Source: Stratiolaelaps scimitus (Eukaryota > Arthropoda > Arachnida > Mesostigmata > Laelapidae). From it: a DNA stretch of 64,000 bases. The translations under genes and the position numbers were made by a program. This document shows positions 1-11,850 of the stretch, one piece after another. Numbering within the stretch: the first letter of the stretch is position 1; every line of letters starts with the position of its first letter. Below the pieces are notes generated by a model. That model made no database searches. It was not told the origin of the DNA and saw nothing but the letters and a program-made list of their open reading frames with translations. The stretch lies in contig JABWDB010000019.1 of NCBI GenBank assembly GCA_019614645.1, positions 976,501-1,040,500 on the forward strand, in the 5' to 3' direction.

Positions 1-1158
1 CGTGGTTCTGCAACTGCTGCCACTGCGGTTATTACTAACATTTGCAAAGACTATCGACAGACGACACTTCGCGGGCCTCCAACTCTAGCAGCCACCTACC
101 TCCCACAGCTACCACTAGCACAGACCTATGTGTATTGTGCGAGTGCTGGCAATGAAATGAGAGAGGACAGGCCACGGTAACACGAGCGCGACAGGCGGAG
201 AATGGCACTACGGCCTGCCTGCCTGAGCAAGCCGATAGGGCACCGGCGTAGAGTGTTGCCTCATGGCCTGCCGTTGTGGAGGAGAGAGCAGCCGAGTGCG
301 CCGATATGAACGCGCGCGAAGAGATCAGAGCACCAAGCACTATGCCACCACATAGGCCTGTGTGCGAACGGCATAGAACATTGAAGAGCGTCGCGAGGCG
401 AAGAGGCCGCATTTCACACGACAGCCCTGCAACTCGGTCCCACGGGCTGTCGAATGAAATGAGGGCTGACGACAAGGTCAAAGCATTACAGAATTGTCAA
501 TGAGCGACAATTGGGAAGGAAAGCGTCTATTTAGCGGAAGTGCAACGATGACCTTATTTTTTAGTGGGGGAAATGCCCCTCAAATGCACGGAGCTATTGA
601 CCCTCACGTCGTGCTGATGGATGACAGACGCTTTTTCGTTGTTACGGCGAGGGGTTACACTAAGAATTGGGGTGCTGGCTGGTGGAAAAGGTACCCACCC
701 AGGCAGCTTACGACGGAGGCTCACACATGGAGTGCATTTATTTTTCTCTCTCTCCGAGTCGACACGTCGCCCTAGATCGAGCTGTCGTGGTGTTACACGA
801 ATGCAATAACAACAATAGTCTCCAGCACCGGAAGGTCGGCAACCGGAAGAACAGCAACAATATCAATAATAACGATGACACTCCACAACAACGTCAACAT
901 CGATATATGCTATACGTACTACTGCTCATTTTTTTCGGCTTTTGCCAAATTGCCCCAAAGCCTAAGAGCTCCATGAGCGATTCGCGTGTCACTCGTGGTA
1001 TTGTAGTATAGCTCTGGCAAAGCGTCCACTGGCCGCTACAACTGCGAGTTCGGCTTGTGACACCGCTTAAGAATATGGTCGTTTTGTAGTCGAGGGGTAT
1101 ACTTGGCCCGGGGCGGTACATAGGGCGAAGCAGCGTGTGAGGTAAACTCAACTGTATG

Positions 1159-1193
<35 letters not shown>

Positions 1194-3930
1194 TATATAT
1201 ATAGAGAGTATATATAGCGGCGTCATTTCGGCAGGAATAGCTTAGGTGCAAATGGCATTGAAGGGGGAGGAGGCGGGCACTCGTTACTGATTGTGATATT
1301 TCCAGGTACGAAATAGGTGGAACACGTCGTTGCGACTATGACTATAAGAGGCCTGGCTGCGATCGTCTCTGTCGTCCGAGAACTGTGGCGTCGAAGCGAG
1401 TCGGAGAAGAACTTGAGCCGAAGCTGAAACAGAGACCGCCGAGAACATCGACGACCCTGTCCTTCCGTGGCCAGACCGAGATGCGGCCACGCTCTACGCA
1501 GCAATCCCCAGCTGGATGAACGGAAGAACCAAACGAGCTCGAGACCGGGCGGTGAATAGCAACACACGCCGATCGCCGCCGCCACCGCGAGGCCAAACCG
1601 TTTCCCGTTCTCGTTCGAACCACCGCGTTCGCCTCAGGCCGCCCATTGGTCAGAACAAAATACGCTGGTATTCTTAGCCGCCGTGGCGGGCAGTCACGCA
1701 CGCAGCAAGCTGGTCCGCGGCATGAGCACCCATAGAGGAATGTATCGAGACTCGAATGAGAGAGAATAAGAAAGAGAGAGAGAGAGAGAGTCGAACGCGA
1801 AAATTCAGCCAAACTTTGAGTGTATTTATAGAATCGTTTAACTCGAATGAGCGGTCGCTTTTAACGCTCTACGGCTGCCGCCGGTCGTCCAACGGCAGCG
1901 TGCAGCGGTGGTTGACGTTGAAACTCGACCAGTACACTTGTGGAGCAAACCGCCCGTGAGAGGCTGGATTTGGCTGCCAGCCACCTGTAAATTTGAGTTT
2001 ACGTCAAGAGAAGCAGCACGGGAGAGGAGGACACGGGCATCGAGAATACCTTGGAAACGAATAAATGTATGGGATATTCGTTGGCCTAGTGCGGTGCAGC
2101 GTAATTCAATAGGCTGTCTGTAGAAGGACCCTCTCCCAGGATATCTGACGTCTGAAAATGCGCGGACACTAGTCGCCATGTTCACTAATTAGGTACGACG
2201 AAATTGCTTGACGAACGTCAGCTCATTTATTGATTAAGCGACACGCGATTGAAGCGAATCCGTAGAAATTGATTTTCATACGCGCTATGTGTTTGAATAT
2301 TCGTTCTCAATTATAATCACACTCAACATGTTAATGGACTTAATGAGAACCTGTAAGGGGTCCTAATGGTTCTAAAAGGCCAACAAGTGTTTAGATGCAA
2401 ACGATCGATAATCGTAAATGCAGTCAACAAGCAAATCGTTTGAAATTTCGTTGAGTTTTCGATAAGACGTGCAAGACAACCAGGAGCATAGCGTTCGGAC
2501 TCACCGTCAACAAAACAACAACGGAAAAAGGACACAGGACAACGTTTCACGACACAAGGACACAGGACACTCGAAACGGGCCGAAGCTGAACGATGAACC
2601 AAGACGGAACCCGTCGGTATATTCGATGATCGTAGCAGGTTGTGCGTCCAAGCATGCTCCGTCTAAAATTCACTTCAGTTCAATTCAAATACTCGTTTAT
2701 TAACCGAAGGGGCTTGGTACAATAAATACTTCGCAAGCATCTCTAATAGGGAGAAAGATAGGCCCATGCTGACTGCTCACACCGCTCCTCACCAGCGCCA
2801 AAGCAACTACAAAAAACACGAAGCATCCAAGTGATAGTCCAATGAGACATTTTCGTTTATTGCATCCGTACAAGCCTGTCTGCCTTCATCGACGTCATTA
2901 AATAGTAATAATTAGCTAATAAAAATAAAGATCCTATGCGATGTCAAGTAGTTTGCACCGCTAGTGTTCGACCACCGCCGGTGTCGCCATTGAATACGAA
3001 GTGTGGCATAATGGCACCACCCTGTGTGTGAACGGTAATAGCAAAACGTGTTTCAATACACGATGTGCGAGCACATTTTGACTTCAGCGCGTCGAGGCAG
3101 TGCCGGCGTAGCACGGCATTGCGCGAACTTTATGGCTCGAGGCTTGCCCACCTATTTCAAACGCATTCATAGTAACAAGACGTTCACTGATGAGCCACAA
3201 TGATGGTGTCGTTTGCCATCGTGCAATCGCTAACAGACGGCTGGACTGCTTGACGAAACAGCAGGAGAAAAACGGACGAAGTGGCGAACAGAAATTGCCA
3301 ATTGCTTGCACGTGACCCATTCGTTTCAAATTTTTGTGCCGAAGTTTATTGACAACACAAAAACTACGGCCATTTGGCCGCTGCTATTTTCATTAGCGCT
3401 ATGAATAGTGTTGCCGTTGCTGCTGCTGCTGCTGTTGCTGATACCGCCAATTGTATAATAATACAGCATAGCTACTAGTTTGAATGACAAGTGAAAACAA
3501 CAGACGGAGACAGCATCATCTTCAGCTGTACATATTATCCCTGTTATATGCGTACAAGTTGCACACCCCGGCTGGATGCACGGCGTGTGCTCGTCCGTAA
3601 GCACACGACGGCGTGAACGCAAAAAATATTCGGGTCGTTTGCCAAATTGACGCCGGCCGGGTTGGTCACCACAGGCGGCCGTAGCGGCATCCGCTCGTAC
3701 TAATAGCAGCAGAAGCTAGCTGCAGTGGAACAAGCAGGGGTTTTCTAGGCTGTTTTCCAGACCGACAGGCAATAGAGCGTACGGCGTTCGTTTGATGGAG
3801 TTGGCTGATCACACCTGCCGCTAACCACCGATATAATTCGCTGAGGTTGATGGACAAGCGGATGCGCACACACGAACTTGACACAGGCGAGCAAAACACT
3901 ACCGGGTTTTGCTGGTTTGGGGCGAACTAT
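1..3930. other. Non-coding-looking sequence, no supported gene
   Basis: No reading frame here matches a protein family I recognise. Frames over 100 codons at the left end are Ser/Arg/Cys-rich and look like chance translations. The stretch contains a TA microsatellite (1161-1202), a short GA tract near 1771-1793 and a small CTG/GTT run near 3418-3440. It is best read as intergenic or intronic DNA. Short exons without flanking similarity could be missed by eye. Confidence 0.5.
1161..1202. repeat. (TA)n microsatellite
   Basis: About 42 bp of alternating TA with one phase slip (AATA) near 1186. It is followed by a short GA run and more TA. It has no flanking inverted repeat, unlike several other TA tracts in this window. 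Confidence 0.95.

Positions 3931-3933
<3 letters not shown>

Positions 3934-3979
<46 letters not shown>
3934..3979. repeat. (AT)n microsatellite
   Basis: About 46 bp of uninterrupted AT dinucleotide. The flanks are unrelated to each other, so this is a plain microsatellite. The apparent ORFs crossing it contain Ile-Tyr runs encoded by the repeat and are not genes. Confidence 0.95.
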
Positions 3980-3981
<2 letters not shown>

Positions 3982-4059
3982 GTATGAAACGACTCGAAGC
4001 CAAGAACGAATACAAGCAATCAACTGACTGCGCCAGTGAAGTAAATTTCACCGAGCCAG

Positions 4060-4067
4060 TATAAAAG
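4060..4067 (+). promoter_or_regulatory. TATA-box-like sequence
   Basis: A perfect TATAAAAG lies in a mixed-composition context, followed by an A/C-rich leader with AAC repeats. The match fits the metazoan TATA consensus. No coding exon can be tied to it downstream, so promoter activity is only a possibility. Confidence 0.15.
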
Positions 4068-4633
4068 TTGTGACAGCAACAAAAATAACAACAACAAAAA
4101 CAATCTGAGCAACTATGGGCTATTTCTCTTGTACGATGGCAATGCGATGAACACCATCTTACATTCGATATTCTATGTCGTATCGTCTCGGCTGTCAACG
4201 GTGACGAAGTGAGCGGGCCGCGCCCGTATAAACTACACGGCCATTTAGTCGGGGCGGCGTGCGCTCGTTTTGAGTCTTCAACGTACCAAATCGAGTGGCC
4301 ACGCTCGAATCTCTACACGATATGTGGAACCATTGGATAGGAACCATGATAGAGTCGTTTATGAAAGTGGTTTTCGCTGGTGCATGCTCGTATAATCGTA
4401 ACAGAATTTCTATGTGTGGTAGCGAATGAATAACAGGAAATGTATAGGCATGGGTGTTGTTCCAAATGAGTAAAATGACGAGCATACGCGAAAACGACGC
4501 TTCCGAGTCGCTCGAAGTGAGGGATACGTTGTGAAACTTGGCACTGCTCGAGTTTCGTTTCCTGAATTTGACAGTAGTAAAAAAAAATAGCCTTCATAGC
4601 ATATTTCTCCCCAAATATTAGTAGTAATAGTAC

Positions 4634-4679
4634 ATATATATATATATATATATAGGGAGAGCGAGAGAGAGAGAGAGAA
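4634..4679. repeat. Compound (TA)n(GA)n microsatellite
   Basis: About 20 bp of TA passes directly into about 24 bp of GA, interrupted by GGGAGAGC. Apparent ORFs on the minus strand through this site carry Ser-Leu-Ser-Leu and Tyr-Ile-Tyr-Ile runs and are repeat translations. Confidence 0.9.
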
Positions 4680-5881
4680 ATAGATTGCGGGTAGTGGTAC
4701 ACGAGGCAAACAGTCCGACGACCCGGAGCCCCTGAAGCGCGTTTGCAAAATTTCCAACCCCTTGCTCTACAAGCAAATAACTGTCCACTCCAATAACTCC
4801 TCGTTAACAATGATACCGCTCCAGGTTCGTGGATCTATTTTTTTTCTCGTCCGATTGTCCTCTACTTACTGCATTGTACACCAGCATGCAGGCGCCGTCA
4901 CCACTAACTAGCGACGACAGAGACCTAACGGGAATATCGACGAACGGACGCGCCAGTCGATCATCTGACCGTGTTTAGGATGCGGTCAATGGAATTGGAC
5001 CAATGTTCAGCTTCATCGGGGGAGGCTGGGAGGGGAGATAGCGAACTCTGCGATAGTCTCCGTTCGTCTGCGACGCTGCAAAGACGACCGACCGCTCACC
5101 CAGAATTCGGATGATGTCGACGAAGACGATGTCGGGAGAGAGATGTGGCAAAATGGAAATCAAAGTCAACGAGGCAGACCGATATCAGCAGCGTCGGCGA
5201 TATCAGCGGCGGCGGCGGCGGCAGAGGCAGCAGCGCCCGCGAAGAGATTCACTGCCGCGATATAAAATCTTCCTCCATCTATCTGACTATATCTATCTAT
5301 CTATTATATTTACAAACTCAGAACAATCGCGATCACGTCGACTGGCGGCCGGTGGCCGGCGTCACCATTTTGGCGAGCGCCGCTGTAGTGAGACGTCCGT
5401 CTTGGCGACGATAGGCTGAGAGGAGGACAGAGACGGAGATCTGACTACGTTTCTTCGATCTTCAGAAAGAGACGGCGGCGGCGGCGGCGACGACGGCGAG
5501 GCTTCAATTTTCAGAGGCGCAAAAGGGTCAGGGCAACGCACGCGAACGACGCTCTGACAGTCATCTGACGGACGGGGATGATAGCATGTAGCAAGTGGGG
5601 AGGAGGGCGGGTCACGGTAGTAAACGCGAAATAAAAACTGACCTACACTAGTCAGCGGTATGGCCAGCATCGTTTACAGCAGCAGCAGCAGAAAAAGATG
5701 CAAAATGAAGATTGAAGACGAGCACAACGAGAAGATCTACGACATCAGGTGGAGGATCACGTTGAAGGCTCGTCCGATGGCGACCTGATGTCTCTGCTCT
5801 GCCGCTGCGGGTAAATGCTACTGGTGCTGCGTTTGCGGTGAGCTGGTGTTTACGGTAGTTGACGTTGAGTGATGATGCTTT

Positions 5882-5906
5882 CTGTGTGTGTGTGTGTGTG
5901 TGTGTG
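5882..5906. repeat. (GT)n microsatellite
   Basis: About 25 bp of TG dinucleotide. A second G/T-rich patch with an incomplete TGTG pattern and a T9 run follows at about 5944-5991. Confidence 0.9.
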
Positions 5907-6306
5907 CGCATACGATATCTGATTTTACTGTTAGTGTTTGTTACGTGCGGGTGTGGTTGTGTGTATTTGTGCGTGTGTGTGTTTTTTTTTTGGTAAAATA
6001 GCAGTCGTTTTGTTTCTGCTTAACAACTTAGTCAGAAATGAATTTCTGCTTGGAATGAACGGCGGGGGTGTACGGTATAGCTATACGACAACTGAGACGA
6101 AGCAAACAATGACGTCGAGGGAATATTTTGCGAATAAGCGTTCGTAGGATAATGAAAATAGCCACATTTTTTTTATACAAAATACAAGACTGTACCATAC
6201 CAACAATTTTGAGGTACGATCCCTACTAAGAGGCAAATGGGTACTCGCGTATGAGAGATTACATCGTGATGCTCATGTAATAGATAAGGGATAATACATT
6301 GATTTG

Positions 6307-6648
6307 ATGGTCCCGACAAAAGCTAGCTCAAAAGGGAATCAATACATGTGTATTAAATGCTGGTTAATTTTGGAAGGCATAACATTTTGCATTCGCGTGT
6401 CGCGCCATAAGAAACATGATTGTCTCTCGACTTCACCCGACATCATTTACCGGCCCATCATTAACGCAACTCTAAACGCCTTATCCTTTATATCTGACCA
6501 GGGGAAAATAAGTGCCATGCAACACGAGGATTTCTTGGTATCTGTTCGCGTCCGGAAGGAAATAATTATCGAAGCAAGAAGCAAGTTCGGGAACCGCCCA
6601 AACGAGATTTTCGCGGTTGGCTTTCGCCATCATCAGCCTCGTTACTGA
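6307..6648 (+). CDS. Unassigned 113-codon ORF
   Basis: This is an ATG-to-TGA frame. An upstream TTG is also in frame, but the ATG at 6307 is the likelier start. The amino-acid mix is balanced, with charged, aliphatic and aromatic residues and little Ser/Arg bias, unlike the low-complexity frames around it. I see no signal peptide, membrane segment or known motif. A frame of this length is expected several times by chance in 64 kb, so it may not be a gene. Confidence 0.12.
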   Translation: MVPTKASSKGNQYMCIKCWLILEGITFCIRVSRHKKHDCLSTSPDIIYRPIINATLNALSFISDQGKISAMQHEDFLVSVRVRKEIIIEARSKFGNRPNEIFAVGFRHHQPRY

Positions 6649-7366
6649 CCCCTTACCAACACGCAGTATTGGCAGTCTCCGTTGGAAATCTGAGATATTT
6701 CGCTACCGCTTTTGAGCACTCAAAAGTATAGTAGCCGTGGAGGACCAGCCTCAGCATAAGTAATCTCTCTCGCGCCATACGGTCACACTGACTAACCCGA
6801 GCTATTCCTATTGCAATCGTCCCATCATGAGCGTCAATCATTCTCTGAAGAGGTCGTCGTTGACGTCTCAACTCGTTCTGTGACACTAGATGCTAACCGC
6901 TGGGGAATCTAGGGAGTAAGTCACACTAGTTCTGCGAACGAGAACCAGCTTGACACTCACACTCGGGTGATGAGAAATCGCTGACTCGTGTCTGCGTTGT
7001 CAAACGTTAGAATCTGCGGGTGCTGCCGACCGCCTGTCCCGCCTATGGCCGTCGCTTTCTGGTTGGGTTTCACTGGTTGGGCATTCACATGAAGCTTCAA
7101 TCTCTGTCTCCCGCCGGTCAGCCTGAACAATTGATCGATTTCTAACAATTATTATTTCTTGTGTTTCCCGTTTGTCCGCCATACCCTGTTGGACTAGAGA
7201 AAACACAATACAATAGCTGAGTGGCTAATGTGCAAACGCGTTGAGTGTACTTGCCATGCAAACCACGAACGGCATTGCCACGATTTGGGATCGCTCGTTT
7301 AATCCCCCAGAAGTTACGGTTTGGCCGAGATATCGTTCGTAACATTGTCATGCTGGCCTTACCCAT

Positions 7367-7377
7367 GCCTTCTCCAA

Positions 7378-7415
<38 letters not shown>

Positions 7416-7426
7416 TTGGCGAAGGC
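7367..7426. repeat. Palindrome with (AT)n core
   Basis: Fourteen-base arms (GCCTTCTCCAACCA and TGGTTGGCGAAGGC, one mismatch) flank about 32 bp of pure AT. The whole 60 bp can fold back on itself. Because the arms are non-repetitive, this is not an ordinary microsatellite. The same design recurs at 16481, 22143, 29155 and 40087. Confidence 0.9.
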
Positions 7427-7895
7427 GCAGATAATTCCAGCATGACCGACTTAATAGGTTTCTGCCTTTCTGGAAAGGCAGGTGAGGGTCAGCTGAGAGA
7501 AAAACCCTATGGCTAAACCGGCGCAGTTCTCGGAAATATAATAATCTATAAGAGGGAATATTTAGAACGACCCTCTGATCATTTGCCCTCTGCTTTGGTA
7601 GTGACTCCTACGCATCGTAATTAATAGTTAATAATCATAACGAGCACGCTTTGCCTAAAATCTACGAAAATAAAACGTCCCACAAGTTTCCCCCAAGATT
7701 GAGATATTCAGTCCGTTCCGCAATGCATCGTTACTCAAACGTGAAATACGCGATTCAATAGCACCATCTTGCCTAACCTCGGATTTCTTGAGGTTTCCGT
7801 CTTACGCCTCGCCCCTTACGTGAATATTTGTTTCCTGAACGCATTATATCCATTCATCGTACACAGGGCACAGAGTGGTGGTGAACCGTGAAATC

Positions 7896-8000
7896 ATGCT
7901 GGAACGTTCCAATGGCGAGGTCAGTGCGTTCTGCGCGGCAGGCTGCATGCAATCTGGCAGGTCGGCCTGGCGTTGTTCAGCGAGATCCGTGCTGGCAGAC
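7896..8000 (+). CDS. Candidate first coding exon (35 codons)
   Basis: An ATG at 7896 opens a frame of exactly 35 codons that ends at a consensus splice donor, GAC|GTGAGTGAC, in phase 0. An in-frame stop lies upstream near 7830, so 7896 is the first in-frame ATG. The frame continues only two codons into the presumed intron before a stop. It sits at the left edge of a GC-rich island, a common setting for first exons. The peptide has four cysteines and no recognised domain. The donor is good but the protein is unknown, and chance is a real alternative. Confidence 0.18.
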
Positions 8001-8004
8001 GTGA

Positions 8005-8322
8005 GTGACTAATGCTGTGCCAACAAATGAACATATGCCTGACTCGACGTCAACGTCTAGAATCGATCTCACGGTGTCGTGGTGCACAGCGACTTCGGAT
8101 GGATACGTCTTGTATGCCCGACCAGGCGAGGAGTCGAGTGAGACGACGTCGATTACGTCCACAAAAGAGGGGAAATGGCCAGGCAGCACTCATGAAGGTG
8201 GTTGTGCCTGCGGGTTTGTGCGAACAGTGCCACTTCGACAACACTTGGGTTGTCCGCGTCACTCGTCGCTCCGCCTGCAGTTTGTTTCGTCTGTATGTGT
8301 ATCAAGCACGATATCTTCATAA
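8005..8322 (+). CDS. Unassigned open frame, 105 codons
   Basis: This frame begins at a non-ATG codon; its first ATG is near 8038. Codon content looks coding-like, with many G/C third positions, and the middle part (residues about 20-60) has a mixed composition with two nearby cysteines. A vague resemblance of the SDGYVLYA segment to the start of a laminin-G fold is too short to use. The opposite strand is also open over 7977-8189, so the strand is not settled. It overlaps the presumed intron after 8000. Confidence 0.1.
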   Translation: MTNAVPTNEHMPDSTSTSRIDLTVSWCTATSDGYVLYARPGEESSETTSITSTKEGKWPGSTHEGGCACGFVRTVPLRQHLGCPRHSSLRLQFVSSVCVSSTISS

Positions 8323-9872
8323 ATATTCAGGGAAAGTGGGACTCGACCTCAGTTGCCGCCCAATTCTCTCCGCCCCGTCATCTCTCGAACTCGAAGGGTG
8401 GCGCGACTCGGGTCGGGGCAGAGGGGTTCCCCGACGGGTGCCTCTTCGTCGCGTTCTTCCTCTGCAGTTCTGCCCTGCGCTATCTCACTTTCTAACAACT
8501 CTCTAACCGACGCGTCGAAGAAGGTCTCCCGCGAACAAAGGGCGGCGGCTCCCTTTCGCGAATGTTACGTCCCCAGCTTCGTTGAGACGCCACCGTCATT
8601 GGACTGCCTCTTCGTGGTGGTTTCCTTTAGTTTCGCGTTTCGCTTTCTTCTGTCTTTCCTTCTACCTCTTTGTCGCCTCCGCCACTTCGTTTTTCTCCTT
8701 TGACATAGCCTATACCAGTGTCTCTATGCGCGATCGAGGTCTGCAGCCTTGCCTGTCCCGTTTGAAACTACGGCATAAGCTCGAGAAGGGAAACTGGCTT
8801 TGAGGAAAGCGAGGCGATGCATGAGGACCAGTGTGAAACCGACGTGGGAGGAAGACGAAATGACAAAAAAAAAAGTACGACGGTGTTTGTCTATAGTCTC
8901 CGTCAGCCGTTGACGGGCCGGGCGCTGTCACAATGCGTCGGGCGGCTCGCCATTCTCCCTTTGGCTGGGCTGCTTGTTCTGGCGCGCCGAACCCGCGAGG
9001 CTTTGCGCTCTCTCAGACTGAAACTCCACCAGCCCCCAGTCGCTCTTTCAAGCAGCAACCCAACCATCGCCACCATCAGCAGCTTTACAAGCGAATGCCA
9101 CGACAACCACACCGTCGTTGTAGTTGTCGCATCTACCGATGCTAGTGGCGTTCCGGCGTTGTCATCGTGGTCGTCCTCGGCCCGTTTCACGTACGGTCTC
9201 CGCCACGCAAACTTTGCTTGTATTCTCTTTCACTGTCCGCAGCGCCGGCATTGTCGGTCGCTCAAAGAAGGAGAGCAGGAGAGGACGAAATATAGCGCAC
9301 GCTGGCGTAGTACGAAAATAGGATACACGCCTGATGAACACACGTACGCAACTGCTACACAACTTTTACCAGGGCCATGGTACAAGCGGATCTAGCAGGA
9401 CACATCCGGCAGTCGTGGCGAACCAGCGAATCTCAGACGAACAAAGGTAACGGCGGTGGCTACCAGCCTCGTGGAGCTCAGCTTTTTCGTCCCGGGAGGC
9501 GGGCTCCAAGAGCGAGATCTTTACAGCGGCGCTCGCAGCGATTCTCCGCCGAGTTGGATCTTGTTCTGTCGATTCGCCGGTCTTGTTGTTGTTCCTCCTA
9601 CGAGGAGGAAACCGCCGAACGCCTCGCCGCATCCTGTCGGCCGACGTGATGCTACAACAACCCCGTAGACGAATCGAGAACAACGAACGCGGAAAAAACG
9701 AGATGGGTTGAAGAAGATCGAGTTTGTATTAGAAACCGACTCTCGAAGAGCCACGACGCGACGGCGTCACTACGCCAAGGGAAAGTCTACCCGAATTGAA
9801 ACTACGGCTGCCTTTTTTTCGGAGTCTGAAACAAGCGACACTCTTTAAACCGTCGACGTTGATCCGGGAGTC
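8300..9872 (+). promoter_or_regulatory. GC/CpG-rich island with terminal splice donor
   Basis: The block is clearly richer in C, G and CpG than its surroundings and ends at a strong donor, GGGAGTC|GTAAGTAC, at 9872/9873. That pattern fits a promoter plus 5' untranslated first exon on the plus strand. Long frames through it (up to 192 codons) are Ser/Arg-rich and change strand and frame freely, which argues against one long coding exon. A possible start codon lies at 9377. Promoter function is inferred, not shown. Confidence 0.25.
9377..9446 (+). CDS. Candidate start codon and short coding exon
   Basis: The ATG at 9377 is in a textbook strong start context (GGGCCATGG). Its frame reaches a donor-like AACAAAG|GTAACG at 9446/9447 after 23 codons plus one base. 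Read through, the frame stays open to 9649 (90 codons), but the later part becomes Arg/Ser-rich. The N-terminal part (MVQADLAGHIRQSW) is of normal composition and matches no family I know. The competing model is untranslated first-exon sequence up to the donor at 9872. Confidence 0.17.
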
Positions 9873-11810
9873 GTAAGTACAGGCAAGTTAACATGTTTCC
9901 TTCTAACAGACAGTCAAAAACAGAGCAAAGAAATAAATTGCGAAATACGTCGATTTACCAACGCCGCCGCCGCCCCCACCCATGTGCGCGCACATGATAT
10001 ATTATAAAAATTGAGAGCGTGTGTCCACTCAGAGTTTGATTTGAAATGTGAATCATCCTGATAATTAGCTGCACTTTTATGGCGGAGCACAGCAGGCTAG
10101 ACAAGTTTCGTCTAAGCAGGGCATACCATTACGACGATTTATGCTGGACAAACATAGCACGTCAAACTAGATAAGGTTCACTATACCGGCTTTACTAAGC
10201 ATGTTCAACCTGGTATACGATCATGGACACAGAAAAATAACTGTTATTCAAACGAGCCGAGAACGAATCCCCCGTATGAAACCCCTCTACTTCACGGTTC
10301 TGCCATTGATCTTAACTTGAATACCATCGTCTAAAAAAGCCGCCGTTTGTTTGTCAGCCTAGGTGCTGTTTCCTTCGAGATCGTCTTCCCGTTCAGTGCT
10401 ATCGGCAGCGCTCTGATCGTTGCGATATCGTGTTAATGTAACACTATTAGTTTTCTCGGAGTCGAGCGAGCACGCTCCAGCCTAAGCCCAGGCTTGGCAT
10501 CAGTGTGGGGTTTACTCCCACGTCAACTGATATTATATAACTAATATTTTTGGCGACACTTTTTTCGCCCATAATTTTATTTCGAGAACGTAAGCACTAC
10601 TGTATTCCCGTTCCATCAATAAATCACCATTTGTATTCTATTGTATGTGTTGCTTGCTTTCCTGTACCCATTTTTGGGGCTCAACAGGCGACATGCACGC
10701 ATGCGCCATATGCAGGGCGTGCAAAAGTGTCTCAACCCAATGACAAATTCAATAAAGTTTGACAGTTGCCAAGGCAATCTCTCCAGCAACTTCCCTATGT
10801 ATGTATTCTGCCGATGCATATCTAGATGCCAGCGCGTTTGTTAAATGGAAAAGAGCGAAGAAATAATCATGCCCTATATTCCCTAGGGGCCAAACACGTT
10901 GACACCATTCAATCGCTGATGGGATTTTCAGCAAAGATTGCGGTCCGCTGAAATTTGATTTTTCCGATCGTCCTCTTTCATTATGATTTTCAAATATACA
11001 CGTTTCTACCTGAATACGTGTCTAGGGAAGGAACAGACAGATGAACCTTTGGAACCGCTAAAAGTTGCTTAACGGCTCGTGCGGCTGCGTAACAATTTTC
11101 CTACACCCCGTATCTATGCCATTTTGTTTTCGATGTCTCCGAAGGGCACTTGACGCATGCGCCAGGAAATGCCCGGACGTTTGTACATTTATTGCACATT
11201 CACCCATTGCATCAGTGCTAACTGTTTCAATGGACTATATATGCGCGATTAACATGGCATTGCCCTCCCACGCGCTACAGAACCATGGGCGAATGCGGTT
11301 CTCGTAAATTTATGACAATGCCCCCACAGTTGGTGAAGTGGACCATGCGTACTCCATGCTCTGCCGTGCTATTGTCGAGCGCAGTGTAGCGATGCAGTCA
11401 TTGAGCCATATATAAATACATATATATATGCGGATCCTGGCCGGAGCTGCCAGCGACATACGGCTTGGCGACCTAGAACAACTCTGGCTCCCGTCGGCGT
11501 ACTAGCCAAGTAAAGCAAGTGGCCGGTGGCCAAGTAGAGAAGTCAGTACATATAATAGGTAGCCAGGCCATGTGTCCTGCCGGGACAGGCCATGCACGGG
11601 AACCTCCTCGACCTTTGCTGCTACCTCGTCCATACCCAGTGTTCAGCTGGACACCGAAACTGCCCTGGTCACGCGTGCACTGCTCACAGCCAATAGTTTC
11701 GTGTCCTGACAAGTATTTTGTTAGACCGAGTGCCCCGGGGGCGTTGTGGAGAGGGCGGCGGGAAGTAAAGGAAGGAGTGCTTGGATGCTTCTGCAACAGA
11801 GAAACACAAT

Positions 11811-11850
11811 GAGAGAGAGAGAGATATAGAGAGAGAGAGATATAGAGAGA
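11811..11850. repeat. GAGAGAGATATA-type simple repeat
   Basis: GA dinucleotides are interrupted at regular intervals by GATATA, giving an imperfect 18-20 bp higher-order unit repeated twice. Confidence 0.85.

Larger units (their letters stand above)
4680..7366. other. Mixed sequence with GCG and GT tracts, one unassigned ORF
   Basis: It contains a GGC-rich trinucleotide run near 5205-5225, a second near 5471-5490, and a (GT)n tract at 5882-5906. No protein family was recognised. The only frame with balanced amino-acid content is at 6307-6648 and is listed separately. Several minus-strand frames between 6653 and 7206 were read and matched nothing. Confidence 0.4.

Noticed and set aside
8817..9395. 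192-codon plus-strand ORF in the GC-rich island
   Set aside because: Starts at a non-ATG codon, is Ser/Arg-rich, and a 95-codon frame is open on the opposite strand; more consistent with non-coding GC-rich DNA.
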